Shown piece after piece: positions 56,678 to 64,000 of a DNA stretch of 64,000 bases. The position numbers were made by a program, and so were the translations under genes. The notes beneath the pieces are model-generated. The model did not search any database and was not told the origin of the DNA. It was given only the letters and a program-made list of their open reading frames with translations. The stretch comes from Enterobacter sichuanensis (lineage in GTDB: Bacteria; Pseudomonadota; Gammaproteobacteria; Enterobacterales; Enterobacteriaceae). The stretch is taken from assembly GCF_002939185.1 (NCBI RefSeq), contig NZ_POVL01000001.1, forward strand, positions 1 through 64,000, written 5' to 3'. How positions within the stretch are numbered: the first letter of the stretch is position 1; the number at the start of each line of letters is the position of its first letter.

Positions 56678-57271
56678 TTGCCCTTCCTGTTTTTGATTCT
56701 GATGACCTTCCGCGCGGCGGCAGCGGACACGTTACTGGTTCTTGGTGACAGCCTGAGCGCAGGCTATCGTATGGCGGCCAGCGCGGCCTGGCCCGCCCTG
56801 CTCAATGACAAATGGCAGAGCAAAACGACGGTTATCAACGCCAGCATCAGCGGTGATACCTCGCAGCAGGGTTTATCGCGCCTGCCTGCGCTACTCAAAC
56901 AGCATCAGCCGCGCTGGGTGCTGGTTGAGCTTGGCGGCAATGATGGCTTACGCGGTTTCCAGCCTCAGCAAACGGAACACACCCTGCGCACCATTTTGCA
57001 GGACATCCGGGCGGCAAACGCCCAGCCCCTGCTGATGCAAATTCGCCTGCCCGCCAACTACGGTCGTCGGTATAATGAGGCCTTTAGCGCGATCTACCCT
57101 AAGCTTGCCAAAGAGTTTGATATTCCGCTGCTGCCATTTTTCATGGAAGAGGTCTATCTCAAACCCCAGTGGATGCAGGACGACGGGATCCACCCCAATC
57201 GCGATGCGCAGCCGTTTATTGCCGACTGGATGGCAACGCGGCTGGCTCCTTTAGTTAACCATGACTCCTGA
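56645..57271 (+). CDS. tesA: Acyl-CoA thioesterase I / protease I / lysophospholipase TesA
   Basis: A 208-residue periplasmic SGNH hydrolase. Signal peptide 'MMNFNTVFRWHLPFLFLILM' cleaved after 'RAAA'. The blocks 'LGDSLSAGYR' (Ser), 'NASISGDTSQQG' (Gly), 'ELGGNDGLRG' (Asn) and 'DGIHPN' (Asp/His) are intact. The ATG at 56645 gives the E. coli length, although the frame stays open far upstream through ybbA as an antisense shadow. Hydrolyses acyl-CoA and lysophospholipid. Confidence 0.96.
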   Translation: MMNFNTVFRWHLPFLFLILMTFRAAAADTLLVLGDSLSAGYRMAASAAWPALLNDKWQSKTTVINASISGDTSQQGLSRLPALLKQHQPRWVLVELGGNDGLRGFQPQQTEHTLRTILQDIRAANAQPLLMQIRLPANYGRRYNEAFSAIYPKLAKEFDIPLLPFFMEEVYLKPQWMQDDGIHPNRDAQPFIADWMATRLAPLVNHDS

Positions 57272-57299
57272 TTAAGCGGAGATCCTGACAGGTAAAGTT

Positions 57300-58070
57300 A
57301 TGCAAAAATCGGTCTTAATAACAGGATGTTCCAGTGGAATCGGCCTTGAAAGCGCGCTCGAATTAAAGCGCCAGGGATACTGGGTGCTGGCGGCCTGCCG
57401 CAAACCCGACGATGTCGAACGCATGAACGGGCTGGGCTTTACCGGCGTGTTGCTGGATATGGACTCGCCGGAGAGCGTTGATCGCGCCGCGGATGAGGTG
57501 ATCGCCCTGACCGGCAATCGCCTCTACGGGCTGTTTAATAATGCGGGTTATGGCGTGTACGGTCCGCTGGATACCCTCTCCCGCGAAACGCTGGAGAAAC
57601 AGTTTTCGACTAACTTCTTCGGCGTACATCAGCTCACCATGCGCCTGCTCCCCGCGATGCTGCCGCATGGTGAAGGGCGCATCGTGATGACGTCATCCGT
57701 GATGGGGCTGATTTCAACCCCAGGTCGCGGCGCCTATGCCGCCAGCAAATATGCGCTGGAAGCCTGGTCTGACGCCCTGCGCATGGAGCTACGCCACAGC
57801 GGCATTAAGGTCAGCCTGATTGAACCAGGCCCGATCCGCACCCGCTTTACCGAAAACGTTAACCAGACGCAGGCGGATAAACCGGTCGAGAACCCCGGCA
57901 TTGCCGCACGTTTTACGCTCGGACCCGAAGCGGTAGTGGCCAAAGTGCGCCATGCTTTTGAGAGTGACAATCCCAAAATGCGCTATCCGGTGACGCTGGT
58001 CACCCATGCCGTAGGCTGGTTAAAACGTCTGCTGCCGGGCCGGATGATGGACAAAATTTTACACGGTTGA
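57300..58070 (+). CDS. ybbO: Short-chain dehydrogenase YbbO
   Basis: A 256-residue SDR. 'ITGCSSGIG' at residues 7-15 is the NADP-binding loop, 'NNAGYG' follows, and the catalytic set is in 'MTSSVMGLISTPGRGAYAASKYA' (Ser, Tyr, Lys). E. coli YbbO reduces long-chain aldehydes with NADPH. 28 nt after tesA, probably in one operon. Confidence 0.94.
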   Translation: MQKSVLITGCSSGIGLESALELKRQGYWVLAACRKPDDVERMNGLGFTGVLLDMDSPESVDRAADEVIALTGNRLYGLFNNAGYGVYGPLDTLSRETLEKQFSTNFFGVHQLTMRLLPAMLPHGEGRIVMTSSVMGLISTPGRGAYAASKYALEAWSDALRMELRHSGIKVSLIEPGPIRTRFTENVNQTQADKPVENPGIAARFTLGPEAVVAKVRHAFESDNPKMRYPVTLVTHAVGWLKRLLPGRMMDKILHG

Positions 58071-58107
58071 GTTGAAGCGACGACGCGCATCCCCATGTAA
58101 AGAGTAA

Positions 58108-58983
<876 letters not shown>

Positions 58984-58990
58984 CAAAAAA

Positions 58991-59019
58991 GCCCGGTGGC
59001 GGCTTCGCCTTACCGGGCC
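58991..59019. repeat. REP element
   Basis: GCCCGGTGGCGGC, TTCGCC, TTACCGGGCC between convergent cnoX and fetB. Confidence 0.85.
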
Positions 59020-59032
59020 TACAAAAGCGACA

Positions 59033-59815
59033 TCACCCTGTCTTTTTCAACTGCGTCACCACCAGCTGGTGGCGCGCGTTGTAGAACTTCCGGTAGGTCA
59101 GGTAACAGGCAATGATGGTGGACAGGCTGGCCGTGGAGAGCAGCATAAACGTCACCATGATCTGATACTTAATCGCTTTTACCGGATCGATACCGGCGAA
59201 AATCAGCCCCGACATCATTCCCGGCAGGCTGACCAGCCCCACCGTTTTGGCGGAATCCACGGTCGGGATCAGCGATGAACGAATGCTCTCACGAATCAGC
59301 CGCGCCGAGGCCACTTTTGGCGTTGCCCCCAGGCTTAATTTCTCCTGCAACTGCTGCTGTTCGCTGCTGAAACGCTGGCCGAGGTTGTTGTAACACAGCC
59401 CTACGGCCACCATGGCGTTCCCCGAAATCATCCCGGAGATAGGGATAACCTGCATCGGCGTAAACTCAATCGAGCCGGAGAGCACCAGCACCGCCAGCGT
59501 GAGCGCCGTGCCGGTGGTAATCGCGATAAACGACGAGATAAACGCTTTATCAATGTATTTACTGCGTTTTTTCGCATTCCACGCCGCGTTAAAGCAGATA
59601 AAGAGCACCATCAGCAGCGTAAGCACCGCGTGGTTAACGTTGAAAATGTATTTCAGCACATAGCCGACGATGATGAGTTGAATCACCGCGCGGCAGATAC
59701 TCCACACAATGTCTTTTTCCAGGCCCAGCTTTTCCCGGTAGCTAACCACAATCGCAATCAGCACCAGCACCATGGAAAACGCCAGGGATTCGTTCGTAAT
59801 ATTATGCTCACCCAC
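59033..59815 (-). CDS. fetB: Iron export ABC permease FetB
   Basis: A 260-residue permease with about seven helices ('LAFSMVLVLIAIVVSYREKLGLEKDIVWSICRAVIQLIIVGYVLKYIF'). The cytoplasmic stretch 'LSLGATPKVASARLIRESIRSSLIPTVDSAKTVGLVSLPGMMSG' is the UPF0014/FetB hallmark. With FetA it exports iron and lowers oxidative stress. Overlaps fetA by 8 nt. Confidence 0.95.
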   Translation of the reverse strand: MGEHNITNESLAFSMVLVLIAIVVSYREKLGLEKDIVWSICRAVIQLIIVGYVLKYIFNVNHAVLTLLMVLFICFNAAWNAKKRSKYIDKAFISSFIAITTGTALTLAVLVLSGSIEFTPMQVIPISGMISGNAMVAVGLCYNNLGQRFSSEQQQLQEKLSLGATPKVASARLIRESIRSSLIPTVDSAKTVGLVSLPGMMSGLIFAGIDPVKAIKYQIMVTFMLLSTASLSTIIACYLTYRKFYNARHQLVVTQLKKTG

Positions 59816-60479
59816 GGTTTGCCCCCTGCATTTTCCCGCCGTGCGGCTGCAGCCTAATCACGTCATCCGCATGGCTAATTTCGTTAGCGTCGTGCGTGAC
59901 CCACAGCACGGCAATATTCTGCTCGCGAACGTAACGATGAATAATCTCGTTGACGTTGCGTTTGTTGGTGTCATCGAGCGCGCTGGTGATCTCGTCCAGC
60001 AACAACACCTTCGGTAAAAACTGCAGATTGCGGATCAGCGAGACGCGCTGTTTTTCTCCGCCCGACAGCGCATTGATGGATTGGGTCAGTGTCTCCTGCG
60101 CCAGGCCAAAGCGGGCCAGATCGTTAATAAAGCGTTCCGGCTCCGGCGTTTTATGACGAATTTGCCACGGAAAAATCAGGTTGTCATAGACCGTATCGCC
60201 AAACAGCGCCGGGGTCTGTACACAATAAGAGACCTGCTGGCGATAGCTTTCCGGAGAGAGCGACGCAACGTCCTGGCCTTCAAAGAGAAGTGTCCCCTCT
60301 GTGGGACTGAGCAGCGAGGCCACAATCTTCAGCAAGGTGCTTTTGCCACAGCCTGATGGCCCGGTGATTAATTTAAACTCGCCCGGCGACAGGCTAAATT
60401 CAACGTGCTGAAGGATAGTGTTATCCCCGACACGAAATCCAATATCCCTGAGTTGTAACAGATTTTTTTTATCGTTCAT
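59808..60479 (-). CDS. fetA: Iron export ABC ATPase FetA
   Basis: A 223-residue ATPase with Walker A 'GPSGCGKST', signature 'LSGGEKQRVSLIRNL' and Walker B 'VLLLDEITSALD'. Partner of FetB. Upstream of it is the promoter region shared with the divergent qmcA. Confidence 0.95.
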   Translation of the reverse strand: MNDKKNLLQLRDIGFRVGDNTILQHVEFSLSPGEFKLITGPSGCGKSTLLKIVASLLSPTEGTLLFEGQDVASLSPESYRQQVSYCVQTPALFGDTVYDNLIFPWQIRHKTPEPERFINDLARFGLAQETLTQSINALSGGEKQRVSLIRNLQFLPKVLLLDEITSALDDTNKRNVNEIIHRYVREQNIAVLWVTHDANEISHADDVIRLQPHGGKMQGANRG

Positions 60480-60633
60480 TCCGCTTCCGTTAACCGCGTC
60501 TTGTAAGAACCGTCTGTAGCATAATCTTTTTCCAGTCTATTTTCAGAGGCGAATTTCAACCGGATAGCCGATATACTTATGAGCAATAAACACACACGTT
60601 CTCTCATCACGGCATGCAAAACAGGAGGTTTTT

Positions 60634-61548
60634 ATGCTTATTGTTGTTCCAGTCCTTATTTTCGTTGCGCTGGTTATTGTGGGCGCAGGCGTCAAAATTG
60701 TTCCTCAGGGTTATCAGTGGACCGTCGAGCGTTTCGGTCGTTATACCAACACGCTCCAGCCTGGATTAAGCCTGATTGTCCCGTTCATGGACCGTATTGG
60801 TCGTAAGATCAACATGATGGAACAGGTTCTGGATATTCCTTCCCAGGAAGTGATCTCGAAGGATAACGCCAACGTCACCATTGACGCCGTCTGCTTTATT
60901 CAGGTGATTGATGCGCCAAAAGCAGCGTATGAGGTGAGCAATCTGGAGCTGGCGATCGTCAACCTGACGATGACCAACATCCGTACCGTGCTCGGCTCGA
61001 TGGAGCTGGATGAAATGCTCTCCCAGCGCGACAGCATCAATACCCGCCTGCTGCACATTGTTGATGAAGCGACGAACCCGTGGGGTATTAAAGTTACCCG
61101 CATCGAGATCCGCGATGTGCGACCGCCTGCGGAACTGATCGCCTCCATGAACGCGCAGATGAAGGCTGAGCGAACCAAACGTGCCTACATTCTGGAAGCG
61201 GAAGGGGTACGTCAGGCTGAGATCCTGAAGGCGGAAGGGGAAAAACAGTCGCAGATCCTGAAAGCGGAAGGCGATCGTCAGTCCGCGTTCTTACAGGCGG
61301 AAGCGCGTGAACGTTCTGCCGAAGCGGAAGCCCGCGCAACGCAAATGGTGTCCGAGGCGATTGCCGCCGGTGATATCCAGGCGGTGAACTACTTCGTCGC
61401 GCAGAAATATACCGATGCGCTGAAAGAGATCGGCTCCGCCAATAACAGCAAAGTGGTGATGATGCCGCTGGATGCCAGCAGCCTGATGGGCTCTATCGCC
61501 GGGATTGCTGAACTGATCAAAGACAGCGGGAACGAGCGTAAAAAATGA
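60634..61548 (+). CDS. qmcA: SPFH-family protein QmcA
   Basis: A 304-residue stomatin/prohibitin-type protein: N-terminal membrane anchor '[23 protein letters not shown]', SPFH domain from '[23 protein letters not shown]' to about 180, then a coiled coil with repeating '[30 protein letters not shown]'. Forms membrane microdomain oligomers. Overlaps ybbJ by 4 nt. Confidence 0.95.
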   Translation: MLIVVPVLIFVALVIVGAGVKIVPQGYQWTVERFGRYTNTLQPGLSLIVPFMDRIGRKINMMEQVLDIPSQEVISKDNANVTIDAVCFIQVIDAPKAAYEVSNLELAIVNLTMTNIRTVLGSMELDEMLSQRDSINTRLLHIVDEATNPWGIKVTRIEIRDVRPPAELIASMNAQMKAERTKRAYILEAEGVRQAEILKAEGEKQSQILKAEGDRQSAFLQAEARERSAEAEARATQMVSEAIAAGDIQAVNYFVAQKYTDALKEIGSANNSKVVMMPLDASSLMGSIAGIAELIKDSGNERKK

Positions 61549-61997
61549 TTGAGCTTATCGTCGCACATCCTCACGCTTTCTGGCTAAGCCTTGGGGGGCT
61601 ATTGCTGGCCGCGGAGATGCTGGGCGGCAATGGCTACCTGCTGTGGAGCGGTGTCGCCGCGGTCATTACCGGGCTGCTCGTCTGGCTTCTTCCGCTTGAC
61701 TGGGCGTGGCAGGGGGCATTATTTGCCGTGCTGACGCTGGTGGCCGCGTGGCTGTGGTGGCGCTGGCTTAACCGACAGGTTAACGAGCAGAAACCGGTGG
61801 ACGCGCATCTCAACCAGCGCGGACAGCAGATTGTCGGCCAGCGTTTTACGCTTGATACCGCGCTGGTGAACGGACGTGGGCATATGCGCGTGGGCGACAG
61901 CTCGTGGCCGGTGGTCGCCGACGAAGACCTCAGCGCCGGCACGCGGGTTGAGGTCATTGCGGTGCAAGGCATTACCCTGCGGATTAAAGCCTGCTAA
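61545..61997 (+). CDS. ybbJ: NfeD-family protein YbbJ
   Basis: A 150-residue NfeD-type protein with three or four hydrophobic helices up to about residue 80 and a C-terminal OB-like beta domain ('[31 protein letters not shown]'). NfeD and SPFH proteins work as pairs; overlap with qmcA supports this. Its end overlaps the convergent cueR stop by 4 nt. Confidence 0.94.
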   Translation: MIELIVAHPHAFWLSLGGLLLAAEMLGGNGYLLWSGVAAVITGLLVWLLPLDWAWQGALFAVLTLVAAWLWWRWLNRQVNEQKPVDAHLNQRGQQIVGQRFTLDTALVNGRGHMRVGDSSWPVVADEDLSAGTRVEVIAVQGITLRIKAC

Positions 61998-62404
61998 GCA
62001 GAGGTCTTACGATGGCAGCAGCCGGCAAGATTATCGATAATCGGGCAGTCGGCGCTGTCATCCCCCGGACAGGATTCCGCGAGCTGTAGCAGCTGTTCGC
62101 GCATCGCCTGTAGCTCGATGATATGGCGTTCAATCTCGGCCACTTTTTCCAGGGTGCGTTTTTTCACGTCTGCGCTGTGACGCTTCGGATCGTTAAACAG
62201 GTTAACCAGCTCACCGCACTCTTCCAGATTAAACCCGACCTGCCTCGCCTGGCGCAGTAACGTCAGCTCATCCAGATGCAGCTGCGTGTAGCTGCGGTAG
62301 CCGTTTTCACTGCGCAGCGGCGGCGTCACCAGCCCCTTCTCTTCATAAAAGCGAATCGCTTTGCTGGTTAAACCGGTTTTTTTCGCCACATCGCTGATAT
62401 TCAC
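61994..62404 (-). CDS. cueR: Copper-responsive MerR-family activator CueR
   Basis: A 136-residue regulator: N-terminal '[39 protein letters not shown]' winged helix, dimer helix, and C-terminal metal loop '[11 protein letters not shown]' with the two cysteines that bind Cu(I). Activates copA and cueO by untwisting a 19-bp-spaced promoter. Divergent from copA across its operator. Confidence 0.96.
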   Translation of the reverse strand: MNISDVAKKTGLTSKAIRFYEEKGLVTPPLRSENGYRSYTQLHLDELTLLRQARQVGFNLEECGELVNLFNDPKRHSADVKKRTLEKVAEIERHIIELQAMREQLLQLAESCPGDDSADCPIIDNLAGCCHRKTSA

Positions 62405-62413
62405 ATTTCCCCC

Positions 62414-62444
62414 TTGACCTTCCCCTTGATGGAAGGTTTAACCT
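62414..62444 (+). promoter_or_regulatory. CueR-controlled copA promoter
   Basis: -35 TTGACC (62414-62419), 19-nt spacer, -10 TAACCT (62439-62444). The spacer holds the dyad ACCTTCC-N7-GGAAGGT (62417-62437), the CueR site. Confidence 0.9.
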
Positions 62445-62513
62445 TCATAACAGTCAGTAAAAAGCACGATATCGGTCAACAACTGACCAGATCATTATAC
62501 GGGAGTTTTACTA

Positions 62514-64000
62514 TGTCTCACACTATCGACCTGACGCTGGATGGCCTCTCCTGCGGCCACTGCGTCAAACGCGTAAAAGAAAGCCTTGAACAGCGCCCCG
62601 ATGTTGAAAGCGCTGAAGTCACTATCGACCATGCCGCCGTTACCGGCAGCGCCAGCGCGGATGCGCTGATCGATACCATCAGGCAGGCCGGCTATGGGGC
62701 GGAGCTGAGCCACCCAAAGGCTAAACCGCTGGCAGAGTCATCATCCCCGTCGGAAGCACTGACAGCGGCCACTCCTGAGCTTCCGGCAGCTGATGATATT
62801 GATGACAGCCAACAGCTGCTGATCAACGGCATGAGCTGCGCCAGCTGCGTCTCCCGGGTACAAAACGCCCTGCAGGCGGTACCGGGCGTCGCCCAGGCAC
62901 GGGTCAACCTCGCGGAGCGCACTGCGCTGGTGATGGGCAGCGCCTCCGCAGCAGATTTAGTACAGGCCGTTGAAAAAGCGGGCTACGGCGCGGAGGCCAT
63001 CGAAGATGATGCCGAACGCCGCGAGCGCCAGCAGGAAACGGCGATTGCCACCATGAAGCGCTTCCGCTGGCAGGCGATTGTCGCCCTGCTGGTGGGTATT
63101 CCGGTGATGGTGTGGGGGATGCTCGGCGACAACATGATGGTCACCGACGACAACCGCACGCTGTGGCTGGTCATCGGTCTCATTACCCTGGGCGTGATGG
63201 TCTTCGCGGGCGGTCATTTCTATACCAGCGCCTGGAAGAGCCTGAAAAACCGCACCGCGACGATGGATACGCTGGTTGCGCTCGGCACGGGTGCCGCGTG
63301 GCTCTACTCCATGAGCGTGAACGTCTGGCCCCAGTGGTTCCCGATGGAAGCGCGGCATCTTTATTATGAAGCCAGCGCGATGATTATCGGTCTGATTAAC
63401 TTAGGCCATATGCTGGAAGCCCGCGCCCGTCAGCGCTCCTCGAAAGCGCTGGAAAGGTTGCTCGATTTAACCCCGCTAACCGCGCGCGTGGTCACGGACG
63501 ACGGGGAAAAGAGCGTCCCGCTGGCCGAGGTTCAGCCCGGCATGACGCTGCGTCTGACCACGGGCGATCGCGTTCCCGTTGACGGTAAGATAACGCAGGG
63601 CGAAGCCTGGCTGGATGAAGCGATGCTGACCGGCGAGCCCATCCCCCAGCAGAAATCAGACGGTGACGCCGTTCATGCCGGTACGGTGGTACAGGACGGC
63701 AGCGTGCTGTTCACCGCCAGCGCCGTCGGCAGCCACACCACGCTGTCGCGCATTATTCGCATGGTGCGCCAGGCGCAGAGCAGTAAGCCGGAGATTGGCC
63801 AGCTTGCCGACAGGATCTCTGCCATTTTTGTGCCGGTGGTGGTCGGTATTGCCCTGTTGAGCGCGGTGATCTGGTATTTCTTCGGCCCGGCGCCGCAGAT
63901 TGTGTATACCCTGGTGATTGCCACCACGGTGCTGATCATCGCCTGTCCTTGCGCCCTTGGCCTGGCGACACCGATGTCGATTATCTCCGGCGTAGGCCGC
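62514..64000 (+). CDS. copA: Copper-exporting P1B-type ATPase CopA (3' end outside window)
   Basis: The first 495 codons and part of the next are in the window. Two N-terminal metal domains with 'GLSCGHC' and 'GMSCASC', eight-helix core starting near residue 185, actuator motif 'LTGEP' and the transmembrane metal site '[10 protein letters not shown]' just before the edge; the phosphorylation motif DKTGT is expected beyond it. Exports Cu(I) to the periplasm. GGGAG precedes the ATG. Regulated by CueR. Confidence 0.97.

Overview
The window reads as chromosomal DNA of an enterobacterium close to the Enterobacter cloacae complex. Three things point there: the ramR-romA-ramA multidrug regulon genes, a Salmonella-type fim cluster (fimAICDHF with fimZ and fimY) beside the tRNA-Arg(UCU) gene, and a backbone order that follows E. 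coli (copA-cueR-ybbJ-qmcA-fetAB-cnoX-ybbO-tesA-ybbA-ybbP ... mnmH ... purKE-lpxH-ppiB-cysS-ybcI ... ybcJ-folD-fim-argU ... pheP-ybdG-nfsB-ybdF-ybdJ-ybdK). I see no insertion sequence, CRISPR array or intact prophage.

Layout. 1-3377: the N-terminal 974 codons of an Rhs effector with prePAAR motif, two membrane helices, PAAR domain and YD repeats, behind an EagR-type chaperone gene; its toxic tip lies beyond the left edge. 3495-9451: a ketopantoate-reductase-like enzyme, ybdK, ybdJ, then ramA-romA with ramR divergent across a 20-bp palindromic operator, ybdF and nfsB. 9451-12620: an unrecognised protein, and an XRE regulator divergent from a DHA2-type MFS exporter across a cluster of TGGT/ACCA inverted repeats. 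13930-18455: a LacI-controlled carbohydrate cluster (permease, TIM-barrel isomerase, dehydrogenase) inserted between ybdG and pheP, with twin GTAATCGATTAC operators. 18621-28751: pheP, a Tat-exported PhoX-like phosphatase, a TonB-dependent receptor, a DUF1471 protein and an SfuABC/FbpABC ferric iron importer with a clear Fur box.

28752-32264: an AT-rich accessory stretch ending 2 nt from the tRNA-Arg 3' end. It holds a decayed RNase A-like (CdiA-CT type) toxin with an intact small immunity gene, an aldo/keto reductase and a LysR regulator. 32265-41590: tRNA-Arg(UCU), an EAL-domain protein, fimY, fimZ and the convergent fimA-F operon, with no invertible switch visible. 41901-64000: housekeeping genes (folD, cysS, ppiB, lpxH, purEK, mnmH, tesA, cnoX, fetAB, qmcA, cueR, copA), interrupted by a glucose-family PTS permease with a MalI-like repressor and by a porin gene.

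Short repeats punctuate gene ends: REP units, a GC-rich 'CCCTCACCC...CTCTCCC' palindrome, and an 86-nt composite (terminator plus that palindrome) present twice at about 87% identity, each time between convergent genes. The most unusual items are the toxin remnant with surviving immunity gene, the Rhs-EagR pair, the uncharacterised LacI sugar cluster, the composite terminator repeat, and several strong palindromes without an assigned regulator. I found nothing that is clearly an entirely new system.
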